The notes under the pieces: model-generated | The model's input: the letters and a program-made list of their open reading frames with translations, nothing else | The model's database searches: none | What the model was told of the DNA's origin: nothing | Program-made: the position numbers and the translations under genes | NCBI RefSeq assembly: GCF_001717465.1 | Contig: NZ_CP017074.1 | Location: 2,632,873 to 2,696,872, forward strand | Direction of reading: 5' to 3' | Source: Luteimonas sp. JM171 | GTDB lineage: Bacteria > Pseudomonadota > Gammaproteobacteria > Xanthomonadales > Xanthomonadaceae | Length of the DNA stretch: 64,000 bases | Shown here: piece by piece, positions 35,066 to 43,992 of the stretch | How positions within the stretch are numbered: the first letter of the stretch is position 1 | Layout of the letters: each line of letters begins with the position of its first letter

Positions 35066-35473
35066 ATGAAGTCCACCCGCCCCATGGCTGCCACCCGCCC
35101 CGGAGCCCTCGCCCTGGCCGCGCTTGCCGCCTCGATGTCCCTGTCCTTCGCCGCGTCGGCGCAGGAGGCCATCCCCGCCGAGCACGCCGTGCGCTTCATC
35201 GGGACCACCGGGATGGTCTGCGGCACCGTCGAGCGCACCCGCCACGCCACCAACACCGAGGGCGAGCCGACGTTCCTCTACATGGGTGGCAACTTCCCGC
35301 GCCACACCTTCACCGCGCGCATCCCCGGCAGCATCCGCGGCACCTTCACCCCCGCCCCGGAGGAACTCCGCGGACAGGACGTGTGCATCAGCGGAAGCAT
35401 CCAGCGCGATGCCAGCCGTGCCGAGATCGCCGTGAGCTCGGCGGCGGACATCAGGATCGCCGACATCCGCTGA
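35066..35473 (+). CDS. Secreted OB-fold-like protein, unknown function
   Basis: A 135-residue protein with a signal peptide (hydrophobic part AALAASMSLSFAASA, likely cut after residue 32) and a small beta-rich domain. Two cysteines, C52 (GMVCGTVER) and C107 (GQDVCISGSI), could form a disulphide. The pattern VCGTV...PTFLYMGGNFPRHTFTARI...LRGQDVCISGSI...AEIAV resembles small OB-fold domains. I do not know a function. It stands under a FliA-type promoter and 49 bases before the chemoreceptor gene, so it is probably periplasmic and expressed with late flagellar genes. Confidence 0.75.
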   Translation: MKSTRPMAATRPGALALAALAASMSLSFAASAQEAIPAEHAVRFIGTTGMVCGTVERTRHATNTEGEPTFLYMGGNFPRHTFTARIPGSIRGTFTPAPEELRGQDVCISGSIQRDASRAEIAVSSAADIRIADIR

Positions 35474-35522
35474 CGGCCGCCAGGACGCGCGCCACCCGCA
35501 AACCGGAATCAGGAAACAGGTC

Positions 35523-37910
35523 ATGTTGCAGCACATCAAGAGCCTCAGGCTTTCCCAAAAAATGATCCTGGCCTTTGGCCTGGTGCTGGTGTTGATGCTG
35601 GTGCAGGGCATCGTCTCGATCATCGGCACCACCTCGATGGCGCGCGAGACCGACAGCCTGGTGAACGGGACCATGCGTTCGCTGGAGGTGGCCACACGGG
35701 TGCAGCTGCTGCTTGGCGAGTACCGCGACACTTCCTACCGGGGCCTCATCCGCGCCAGCGATGCGGTCAAGCAGCAGGCCCGCGCGCACGCGAACGCAGT
35801 GGTCAAGGGCATTGACGCCAGCCTGGAGGAGTACGCCGGACTGCTGGAGCAGAGCGGCGATGCAGAGGCGCGCGCGCTGTACGAAAACCTGCAGGCGGCC
35901 TGGACCCGGGCCAGGCAGTCGTACTCCGACGTCAACGAGATGATCGACTACGACCTGCCCGAGGATGCGCTCGACACGTTCCTGGGGGAAACCTGGGAGC
36001 TGCACCGCGACACCCTCGCCGCGGTCGAAGCGCTGGTGTCCCATGACAACGCCGCGGCGGCCGAGGCCGAGGCCAGCGTGCAGGCCACCCAGCGCGCATC
36101 CAACACCCTGGCCATCGTGATGCTGCTGGCCGGGGTGCTGGGCGGCATGGCCATTGCCTGGATCTTCGCCTCGATGCTGACCCGGAGCCTGGGCCGCGCC
36201 GCCGGGGTGGCCAACGCCATCGCGGAAGGCAAGCTGGACAACGACATCCAGATCGAGACCCGCGACGAAATCGGGGACCTGCTGCAGGCCATGCAGCACA
36301 TGCAGCACGACCTGCGCGAGCGCATCGAGCGCGACCAGCAGGCCGCCGGCGAGAACCTGCGGATCCGCACCGCCCTGGACAGCTCCAGCACGAGCGTGAT
36401 GATCGCCGACGCCGCCCGCAACCTGATCTATGCCAACGAAGCGGCGCACGCGCTGTTCAGCGAATACGAAACCGAGATCCGCAAGCACCTCCCCGGGTTC
36501 GACCACCGCAACCTCGTGGGCTCGAGCATCGACGCCTTCCACGCCGAGCCCGAGCGCATCGCAGGGATGCTCGCCCAGCTCGAGGGCGTCCACCAGGGCC
36601 AGATCGCGATGGGCAACGCCCGCTTCCTGCAGTCGGTCAGCCCGGTGCTGGATGAAGGCGGCAACCTGCTGGGGTACGTGGCCGAGTGGCGCGACCGCAC
36701 CGCCCAGGCCGCGGTAGAGGTGGAGCTGGCCGACGTGATCGAGGCCGCGGCGGCGGGAGACCTCTCCCGGCGCATCGGGCTCGACGGCAAACAGGGCTTC
36801 TACCGGGAGCTCGCGGTGCAGCTCAATGCACTGCTGGAGGCCAACGCCAACAGCCTGGACGGCGTCTCGGGCATCCTCCAGGCGCTGGCGGAGGGTGACC
36901 TCACCGCGCGGATGGACGGCGATTACCGCGGCGTCTTCGCAAAGATGCGCGACGATGCCAACCGCACCGCCGAACAGCTCACGGCGCTGGTGGGGAGCAT
37001 CCAGCGGGCCTCGCGCGCCATCAACGCCGCCTCGGGGGAAATCGTCTCCGGCAATACCGACCTCTCGCGCCGCACCGAGCAGCAGGCGGCCAACCTGGAG
37101 GAAACCGCCGCCTCGATGGAGGAGCTCACCTCGACCGTCAAGCAGAACGCCGAGCACGCCCACCAGGCCAACGAACTGGCCATTGGCGCGGCGGACGTGG
37201 CCACCCGCGGTGGATCGGTGGTCGGAGAAGTGGTCGAAACCATGCAGGGGATCGAGCAGGCCTCGCGCCGCATCGCCGAGATCATCTCGGTCATCGACGG
37301 CATCGCGTTCCAGACCAACATCCTGGCCCTCAATGCCGCCGTCGAGGCCGCCCGGGCCGGCGACCAGGGCCGCGGCTTCGCCGTCGTCGCCTCGGAAGTC
37401 CGCTCCCTGGCCCAGCGCTCCGCAACCGCCGCAAAGGAAATCAAGGAGCTGATCGACGACTCGGTGGACAAGGTCTCCGATGGATCCACGCTGGCCAGGC
37501 AGGCCGGCAAGACCATGGGCGAGATGGTGGCCTCCGTGCAGCGCGTCACCGCCATCATGGCCGAGATCTCCGCGGCCTCCCAGGAGCAGGCATCGGGCAT
37601 CGAGCAGGTCAACCAGACCATCACCCAGATGGACGAGACCACCCAGCAGAACGCGGCGCTGGTAGAGGAAGCCTCCGCCGCCGCGCGCAGCATGGAAGAA
37701 CAGGCCGGGCACCTGGCCCATGCGGTCTCCGCGTTCCGGCTGCTGGACGAAGCCGCCGGGGAAGCCGGTGCCGGCAGGTCCGGCGAGCGTGGCTCAGCGC
37801 ATGCGCCCGCGGCTGGAGAACCTGCCCCGCAGCCGCTGCCGCCGCGCCGCAATGTCCAGGCAGCACGCCGCGAGGCGGCCCTGGCGGACGCCGAGTGGCA
37901 GGAGTTCTGA
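35523..37910 (+). CDS. Methyl-accepting chemotaxis protein with PAS domain
   Basis: A 795-residue chemoreceptor. Membrane helix 1 about 14-36, a periplasmic helical-bundle sensor (about 37-194), helix 2 about 195-217, HAMP (217-270), a cytoplasmic PAS-like domain (about 285-395), a second HAMP-like stretch (about 400-490) and the signalling hairpin whose tip reads AFQTNILALNAAVEAARAG. The last five residues are EWQEF, which fit the xWxxF pentapeptide that tethers CheR/CheB. Pseudomonad and xanthomonad Tar-like receptors have the same order. cheR follows directly. Confidence 0.95.
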   Translation: MLQHIKSLRLSQKMILAFGLVLVLMLVQGIVSIIGTTSMARETDSLVNGTMRSLEVATRVQLLLGEYRDTSYRGLIRASDAVKQQARAHANAVVKGIDASLEEYAGLLEQSGDAEARALYENLQAAWTRARQSYSDVNEMIDYDLPEDALDTFLGETWELHRDTLAAVEALVSHDNAAAAEAEASVQATQRASNTLAIVMLLAGVLGGMAIAWIFASMLTRSLGRAAGVANAIAEGKLDNDIQIETRDEIGDLLQAMQHMQHDLRERIERDQQAAGENLRIRTALDSSSTSVMIADAARNLIYANEAAHALFSEYETEIRKHLPGFDHRNLVGSSIDAFHAEPERIAGMLAQLEGVHQGQIAMGNARFLQSVSPVLDEGGNLLGYVAEWRDRTAQAAVEVELADVIEAAAAGDLSRRIGLDGKQGFYRELAVQLNALLEANANSLDGVSGILQALAEGDLTARMDGDYRGVFAKMRDDANRTAEQLTALVGSIQRASRAINAASGEIVSGNTDLSRRTEQQAANLEETAASMEELTSTVKQNAEHAHQANELAIGAADVATRGGSVVGEVVETMQGIEQASRRIAEIISVIDGIAFQTNILALNAAVEAARAGDQGRGFAVVASEVRSLAQRSATAAKEIKELIDDSVDKVSDGSTLARQAGKTMGEMVASVQRVTAIMAEISAASQEQASGIEQVNQTITQMDETTQQNAALVEEASAAARSMEEQAGHLAHAVSAFRLLDEAAGEAGAGRSGERGSAHAPAAGEPAPQPLPPRRNVQAARREAALADAEWQEF

Positions 37911-37912
37911 CG

Positions 37913-37935
37913 CCGGCCCCGCACCCGGGGGCCGG
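37913..37935 (+). terminator. Hairpin between mcp and cheR
   Basis: CCGGCCCC (37913-37920), seven-base loop, GGGGCCGG (37928-37935), directly after the mcp stop. No T run, so it may only attenuate or protect the transcript, setting a lower level of cheR. Confidence 0.35.
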
Positions 37936-37950
37936 GCGGCATCCGGATCA

Positions 37951-38820
37951 ATGAAGCCTTCCAACCTGCATGCGACCCCGGTGACCGGTGCCAGGGAGTT
38001 TGCCTACAGCGACCGGGACTTCCGGCGCGTGCGCGAGCTGATCCACCGGCACGCCGGGATTTCGCTGGCGCCGGGCAAGCGCGACATGGTCTACAGCCGT
38101 CTGTCGCGCCGGCTCCGCGCCCTGGGCATCCCCAACTTCCGCGAGTACCTGCGGCTGCTGGAGGCGGAACCAGAGCGCGAGCTGCAGTCATTCATCAATG
38201 CCCTCACCACCAACCTGACGGCTTTCTTCCGCGAGCCGCACCACTTCCAGCGGCTGGAAAAGGAACTGCAGCTCCACGCTTCAGGGCGCACCCAGCTGCT
38301 GTGGACGTGCGCGGCTTCCACCGGCGAGGAAGCCTACTCGATGGCGATCACCGCCTGCGAGGCCTGGGAGAGCACCAGCCCGCCGGTGCGCATCCTCGCC
38401 ACCGACATCGACACCCAGGTGCTGGCCACCGCCGGACGCGGCATCTACCCCATCGAGCGGGTGGCCGACTTGGACCCCGCGCTGCTGCGGCGCTATTTCC
38501 TGCGTGGCACCGGCTCCCAGGCGGGCTTTTGCAGGGTCCGGCCGGAGCTGCAGCGCCTGGTTGAGTTCCGCCCGATGAACCTGCTCCAGCCCAGCTACGA
38601 CGCGGGGCACGGCCTGCTGGCGCTGTTCTGCCGCAACGTGATGATCTATTTCGACAAGCCCACCCAGCGGTCCATCATTGCCCGGCTGGCCGCCCACCTT
38701 GCCCCCGAGGGAATGCTCTACACCGGGCATTCGGAAAACTACCTGCACGCGGACGACCTCATCGTGCCGGCCGGCCGCACGCTGTACCGTCGCGCGCCAG
38801 CCCCGGGTGCGGCCGGGTGA
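37951..38820 (+). CDS. cheR: Chemotaxis methyltransferase CheR
   Basis: CheR, 289 residues, transfers methyl groups from S-adenosylmethionine to receptor glutamates. N-terminal helical domain ([20 protein letters not shown]) and the SAM-binding domain ([53 protein letters not shown]). The beta-subdomain that binds receptor pentapeptides should lie within 200-230. ATG at 37951. The stop overlaps the cheD GTG. Confidence 0.96.
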   Translation: MKPSNLHATPVTGAREFAYSDRDFRRVRELIHRHAGISLAPGKRDMVYSRLSRRLRALGIPNFREYLRLLEAEPERELQSFINALTTNLTAFFREPHHFQRLEKELQLHASGRTQLLWTCAASTGEEAYSMAITACEAWESTSPPVRILATDIDTQVLATAGRGIYPIERVADLDPALLRRYFLRGTGSQAGFCRVRPELQRLVEFRPMNLLQPSYDAGHGLLALFCRNVMIYFDKPTQRSIIARLAAHLAPEGMLYTGHSENYLHADDLIVPAGRTLYRRAPAPGAAG

Positions 38821-39404
38821 GCACCGCCGCGCCAGTGCTGCGCTACCAGGACGCGCGTTTCCAGGTGCCCGCCGCCAAGCTCATGCCCACCCAGTACCTG
38901 GCGGTGGATGACGGCACCACCCTGGTGACCGTGCTGGGGTCCTGCGTGGCCGCGTGCCTGCGGGATCCGCTGCTGCGGATCGGGGGCATGAACCATTTCA
39001 TGCTGCCCGACGGCAGCGCGCTGGACGGCGCGCCCGCCCGCTACGGCAGCCATGCCATGGAGCTGCTCATCAACGACCTGCTCAAGCGCGGGGCCAGCAG
39101 GCGCCGGCTCGAGGCCAAGGTGTTCGGCGGTGCAAACGTGCTGCGCGGTTTCACCAGCAATCCCGTGGGCAGCCGCAACGCCGCTTTCATCAATGCCTAT
39201 CTCGAGGCCGAAGGCATTCCCGTGCTCGCCTCGGACCTGGGCGGGATCCATCCCCGCAAGATCTGGTTCTTCCCTGACACCGGACGGGTGATGCTGCAGC
39301 GGCTGCCGCATGCGCACGATGCGGAGGTGGCCGCGGCGGAGTCGGCCGCGCGCGACGCGCTTTCCAGGAATCCGCGCAGCGGCGGCGTGGAGCTGTTCCG
39401 ATGA
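38817..39404 (+). CDS. cheD: Chemoreceptor glutamine deamidase CheD
   Basis: CheD, 195 residues, deamidates receptor Gln residues. Catalytic C43 in GSCVAAC and H60 in GMNHFMLP; the KVFGGANVL segment is typical. GTG start overlapping cheR by four bases; its stop overlaps cheB by four bases. cheR-cheD-cheB is a common adaptation unit. Confidence 0.95.
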   Translation: MSTAAPVLRYQDARFQVPAAKLMPTQYLAVDDGTTLVTVLGSCVAACLRDPLLRIGGMNHFMLPDGSALDGAPARYGSHAMELLINDLLKRGASRRRLEAKVFGGANVLRGFTSNPVGSRNAAFINAYLEAEGIPVLASDLGGIHPRKIWFFPDTGRVMLQRLPHAHDAEVAAAESAARDALSRNPRSGGVELFR

Positions 39405-40468
39405 GCAGGCCACCGGTGCGGGTGCTGGTTGTGGACGATTCGGCGGTGATGCGGCAGCTGCTGGCGGGCATGCTCTCGCGCGACCCGGGAATCGAGGTGG
39501 TGGGCACCGCCGCCGACCCGCTGATCGCGCGCGACAAGATCCGGCGCCTGGATCCGCACGTCCTGACCCTGGACATCGAGATGCCGCGGATGAACGGCCT
39601 GGAATTCCTGGCCGAACTGATGCGCGAACGGCCGATGCCGGTGATCATGGTCTCCTCGCTCACCGAGCGCGGCGCCGCAGCATCCCTGCAGGCGCTGGAA
39701 CTGGGCGCGGTGGACGTCGTCGCCAAGCCCCGGGCGACGGCCATCCATGAATTTGAAAGCTCGGCGGCGGACATCGCGGCCAAGGTGCGCCAGGCCGCCC
39801 GGGCCCGGGTGCAGGCCGGGCTCCGGCACACCGACCACGGCAGCAGTGCGCCCCGCGCAGCCCCGGCCGCCTTCCCTGCTTCCCGGGCCCTGCCGCTGCT
39901 CGCCATTGGCGCCTCCGCGGGCGGCACGGAGGCCATCCGCCATGTCCTGGCCGCGATGCCCGACAACGGCCCGCCGGTACTGGTGGTGCAGCACATCCCC
40001 GGTGCCTTCAGCCGCGCCTTCGTGGCCCGGCTTGCCCGCCACAGCCCGATGCAGGTGAAGGAAGCCCGCCACGGCGCGCCGATCCTGCCCGGGCACGCCT
40101 ACCTGCCGCCCCCCGAGCGGCACCTGGCGGTGACCCGTGGCAAATCGGGCCTTGAGTGCGCGCTGCCCGATGCCGGGCCGGTCAACCACCACCGACCTTC
40201 GGTTGACGTGCTGTTCCACTCGATCGCCGCCCACGCCGGTGCGCGGGCGGTGGGCGCCCTGCTCACCGGGATGGGGGACGACGGCGCGCGCGGCCTGCTG
40301 GCCATGCGCATGGCGGGCGCCCGCACCCTCGTCCAGGACAAGGCCACCAGCGTGGTGTGGGGAATGCCGGGCGCAGCGATGCGGATCCAGGCTGCAGACG
40401 AATCGGTTCCCCTGCCTCAGATCCCCGCGCGCCTGCTGGAACTCGCGGCCGCATCACGCCGGGCTTGA
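39401..40468 (+). CDS. cheB: Chemotaxis methylesterase CheB
   Basis: CheB, 355 residues, removes receptor methyl groups. Receiver domain with DD at 12-13 and phosphoacceptor D58 ([12 protein letters not shown]); a linker; then the esterase with catalytic S172 (GASAGG), H198 (QHIPG) and D294 (GMGDDGARG). It is the last gene of the flagellar-chemotaxis block; a decayed metabolic gene follows. Confidence 0.96.
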   Translation: MSRPPVRVLVVDDSAVMRQLLAGMLSRDPGIEVVGTAADPLIARDKIRRLDPHVLTLDIEMPRMNGLEFLAELMRERPMPVIMVSSLTERGAAASLQALELGAVDVVAKPRATAIHEFESSAADIAAKVRQAARARVQAGLRHTDHGSSAPRAAPAAFPASRALPLLAIGASAGGTEAIRHVLAAMPDNGPPVLVVQHIPGAFSRAFVARLARHSPMQVKEARHGAPILPGHAYLPPPERHLAVTRGKSGLECALPDAGPVNHHRPSVDVLFHSIAAHAGARAVGALLTGMGDDGARGLLAMRMAGARTLVQDKATSVVWGMPGAAMRIQAADESVPLPQIPARLLELAAASRRA

Positions 40469-40534
40469 CACGTGGTTGACCGGGCAGCCATATGATCGTG
40501 GCGCGCCACTCCGGCGCACACGCGGGAGGGTTGC

Positions 40535-41688
40535 ATTTCGATCGAGCGGATCCTGTCGGACCTTGGTGCCCACCGGCAGTCGTACGAAGAACTCTACAAG
40601 CACTTCCACCGCAATCCGGAGCTCTCGCTCCAGGAGTACAAGACCGCGGACCGGGTTGAATCCGAGCTCAAGGGCTTTGGCATCGAGGAGGTCCTGCGGA
40701 TCGGGAAGACCGGCATCGTGGCGATCCTGCGCAACGGCGACGGACCGGTGGTGGCCATGCGCGGTGACATCGATGCCCTGCCCATGGCCGAGCGTTCCGG
40801 CAAGGACTACGCCGCCGAGGGCGTGACCCAGGTGGACGAGACCCCCGGCAAGGAAACCCCGGTGGCCCACACCTGCGGCCACGACTTCCACACCGTCTGC
40901 CTGCTGGGCGCCACGCGCGCGCTGCACGACCACCGCGAAGACTGGTCCGGCACCTTCATCGCGGTGTTCCAGCCTGGCGAGGAGAACGCCGCCGGCGCCA
41001 AGGCGATGGTGGAGGCCGGGATCGTGGACAAGGTGCCCAAGCCCGATGTGTACCTGGGCCAGCACGTGCTCGGCACCCTGCCCGGCGGCGCCGTGGGCAT
41101 CCGCAGCGGTCCGCTGTTCTCCGCCGCCGCCTCGATCGAGATCACCCTGTACGGCAAGGGCTCCCACGGCTCGATGCCCAACCTGGGCGCGGACCCGATC
41201 GTGCTCGGCTCGGCCATCGTTACCCGCCTGCAGACCATCGTCTCGCGCGAAGTGTCACCCCGCGCCACGGCCGTGGTCACCGTGGGCAGTTTCCATGCCG
41301 GCACCAAGTCCAACATCATCCCGGACTCGGCCGTGCTCCAGCTCAACACCCGCGCGTTTGACCGCGAGGTGGAAAAGCAGCTGCACGAGGGCATCGAGCC
41401 ATCGTGCGCGCCGAATGCGAGGCGGCAAGGTCGCGTGCGGCCTTCGACGCATATTTCGGCGATGACTCGGTGGACATGGCGCCGGTCCCGGCATCGGAGG
41501 ACTTCTCGGTGATTCCGGACGCCTTCGGCTGTCCCTACACATACTGGGGCCTGGGGGGATTCAAGGACTGGAAGAACGCCCCCGGCAACCATTCGCCGTT
41601 CTTCGCCCCCGACATCCAGCCAACCCTTGACCGGGGCATCGAGGCGATCGTCGTCGCCGCGTCGCCCTGGCTGGTGGGAGGGCGCTGA
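40535..41688 (+). pseudogene. M20-family amidohydrolase, frameshifted and internally deleted
   Basis: Remains of an M20D-type metal amidohydrolase. The first frame holds MRGDIDALP, HTCGHDFHTVCLLGATRALH, QPGEE and the dimerisation-domain segment GKGSHGSMPNLGADP. It runs out at EGIE near 41398; the rest (RAECEA, then RAAFDAYFG, then the metal-ligand segment ASEDFSVIPDAFG and YTYWGLGG) is in the next frame, as expected after loss of one base. About 30 residues that the family has between ECEA and RAAFDAYFG are missing. At the 5' end the frame has no ATG, GTG or TTG before codon 60; an ATT stands where a start is expected, after GGGAGGG. I judge it non-functional; an assembly error could explain the frameshift but not the deletion. 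Confidence 0.75.
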
Positions 41689-43168
41689 TGGCCACTGCAG
41701 CCGCGACGGCCCCGGCCTGAAGGAATTCAAGGGCAACGACTCCGCACTGCCGGGCATCGTGCTGGCGGTCGTCACCTTCTGGCTGTTCGCGCAGACCACG
41801 ATGAACATCGGCCCGCTGATGGCCGGGGACGTGGGCATGCCGATGCCGCTGATGAACATCGCCATCTCGCTGTCGGCGCTGTTCTGGGGCATGTTCATCG
41901 TGGTCCTCGGCGGCCTGGGTGACCGCTACGGCCGGGTCCGGGTGGTGTTCCTGGGCAACGTCCTCAACATCGTCGGCTCGCTGCTGATCGCCTTGGCGTT
42001 CGACGCCCTGGCAAGCCCGATGATCCTGCTCGGCCGGATCCTGCAGGGCCTGGCGGCCGGGGCGATCATGCCGTGCACCATGGCCCTGCTGAAGGATTAC
42101 TGGGAAGGCGCGCAGCGCCAGCGCGCCGTGTCGATGTCGTCGATCGGTTCCTGGGGCGGCTCGGGGCTGACCGCCATCTTCGGCGGGTTCATGGCGTCCA
42201 CGGTGCTGGGCTGGCGCTCGATCTTCGTGATCTGCGCGCTGGTCTCGGTGGCCTCCATCGCCCTGATGCGGCAGATCCCGGAATCGGCGCCCCAGGCAGG
42301 CCGCCCCGGCAAGACCGACTGGGCGGGCATCATCTCGCTGGCGGTCGCGCTGGCGGCGCTGCCGATCGTGGTCACCCAGGGCTCGTCGATCGGCTGGACC
42401 AACCTGCTGACGTGGGCGCTGTTCGCGATCTTCCTGTTGGCGTTCGGGGTGTTCGTCAACGCCGAGCTCAAGGCGCCCTACCCGCTCGTTGACTTCAAGC
42501 TGTTCACCAACAGCGTGTTCACCGGCGCCACCATCTCCAACTTCCTGATCAACGGCACCGCCGGGGCGCTGACGGTGTCGCTGTGGGTGCTGCAGGGGGC
42601 GGCGGGGATGTCCGCGGCCACCGCCGGCTACCTCACCGCGGGCTACGCGATCTTCATCATCGCCTTCATCCGCGTGGGCGAAAAGCTGCTGCAGCGCTTC
42701 GGCCCGCGCAAGCCCATGCTCTGGGGCTGCCTGGTGGTGCTGGCCTCCATCCTGCTGCTGATGGCCACCCACACCATGCAGTGGCAGTACACGATCCTGG
42801 CCATCGTGGCGTACTCGCTGTTCGGCCTGGGCCTGGCGTTCTATGCCACGCCCTCGACCGACGCCGCGCTCACCAACCTGCCCGGCGACCAGGCCGGGGC
42901 CGGCTCGGGGATCTACAAGATGGCCTCGTCGCTGGGCGCTGCGTTCGGCGTGCCGGCCTCGGCGGCGATCTTTACGGCCCTGTCGCAGACGGGCCTGGAG
43001 ATCGTCGGCACGGTGATCGAATTCTCCGGCCGCCAGGACAACCTCGCGGTGCGCGAGGCGGGGATGGTCGGACTGGCCTTCAACGCCCTGATGGCCATCG
43101 CCGCGCTGATCTCGGTGACCATCTTCATCCCAAGGCAGCGCAAGGGGGCAGCGGACCCGCAGCCATGA
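41688..43168 (+). CDS. MFS transporter, 14-helix DHA2-like, out of frame at its 5' end
   Basis: A major facilitator transporter of roughly 490 residues. The body is intact: GGLGDRYGRVRVVFLG (loop 2-3 motif), LGRILQGLAAGAIMPCTMALL (motif C region) and about 14 hydrophobic helices to 43168. The natural start appears to be ATG 41688, which overlaps the stop of the amidohydrolase, but its frame reads ten codons (MATAAATAPA) and then TGA. The body begins at LKEFKGND (41717) in the frame one base off. Translation could still begin at TTG 41627 or at GTG 41759, the latter inside the first helix. Substrate unknown; pairing with the amidohydrolase suggests uptake of its substrate or export of its product. 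Confidence 0.75.
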
Positions 43169-43269
43169 CCCGATGGCCGCTGCGGCACGCGGCGCCCGTA
43201 GTCCCGGGGGAACAGGCAGCCACTGGACGATAGCGGCGGTCCCGCCGCCCGGCTGCGGGATGGGCGCGC

Positions 43270-43992
43270 GTGACCGAGGCACCCGACATCGCTGGATCAC
43301 GGCCGCCGCGCCTGCCCGCGGGCAGCCCGGACGCCCGCCAGGCGGGCTTGAACCTGCTGCGGCGCCTGCTTGTCTACCACCTGCTTCTGGGCGCCGCGGT
43401 CACGGTCTTGCTCACCCTATACCCCCCGCTTGCCACGCACCTGCCCATTGGCGGTGTCACGGTGCTGGCCGAAGGCACGGGGCTGGTGGAAACCGAGTTC
43501 CCCGTCCAGACAGGTCCGGGCCGCTTCGGGTACGCCGGGCAACTGGTGCTGGCACTGGCCGGGATCTGGCTGCTGATGCTCCCGGTGTCCTGGGTGCATC
43601 GCGGCACCCACCGCAGCGCCACCTTCGACCACTCGCTCGACAAGACCACCATGATCCTGCCCGGCGTGGTGGCGTCGATCGTGCTGGTGGTGCAATACAG
43701 CCTCGCACTGGCGTTTGCGCTGGCGGGCGTGGTGGCCGGCGTGCAGTTCCGCCGCGCGCTGCAGGACACCTTCGACGCGTTGTTCATCCTGATGGCCATC
43801 GGCACCGGGATCGCCGCCGGGGTCGAGGCACTGGAAGTGGCGGCCGTGATGACGGTGTTCTTCTGCTACGCGACGCTGTACGTGTGCCGCTTCGGCGACG
43901 GCTTTGAATCCGATTACCTGGCCGAACGCAAGGAGCTGAAGCGGCGTCTCAAGGCCCGCCCGGACCCGGACGTTGACCCCGGCCAGCCATGA
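43270..43992 (+). CDS. DUF4956-like membrane protein
   Basis: A 240-residue inner membrane protein with a GTG start. A cytosolic N-terminus, then helices near 34-52 (LLVYHLLLGAAVTVLLTLY), 90-110, 128-148 and 150-190 (the segment ALEVAAVMTVFFCYATLYVC lies about 185-205), and a charged C-terminal tail. The RTGAGVVAGVQFRRAL-like run (ALAGVVAGVQFRRALQDTFD) matches the DUF4956 pattern. Function unknown. Its end overlaps the next gene by four bases, so the two are coupled. In other bacteria DUF4956 proteins are often next to VTC and CotH-like genes; no VTC gene is here. Confidence 0.7.
   Translation: MTEAPDIAGSRPPRLPAGSPDARQAGLNLLRRLLVYHLLLGAAVTVLLTLYPPLATHLPIGGVTVLAEGTGLVETEFPVQTGPGRFGYAGQLVLALAGIWLLMLPVSWVHRGTHRSATFDHSLDKTTMILPGVVASIVLVVQYSLALAFALAGVVAGVQFRRALQDTFDALFILMAIGTGIAAGVEALEVAAVMTVFFCYATLYVCRFGDGFESDYLAERKELKRRLKARPDPDVDPGQP

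Noticed and set aside
35451..37721. Open minus-strand frame of 756 codons antisense to the chemoreceptor
   Set aside because: Shadow frame; Gly/Val/His-rich, no recognisable domain, and the receptor is unambiguous.
40465..40496. TTGACA and TATGAT as a sigma-70 promoter for the amidohydrolase
   Set aside because: Both boxes are good but 20 bases apart, too far for a normal promoter; kept out of the feature list.
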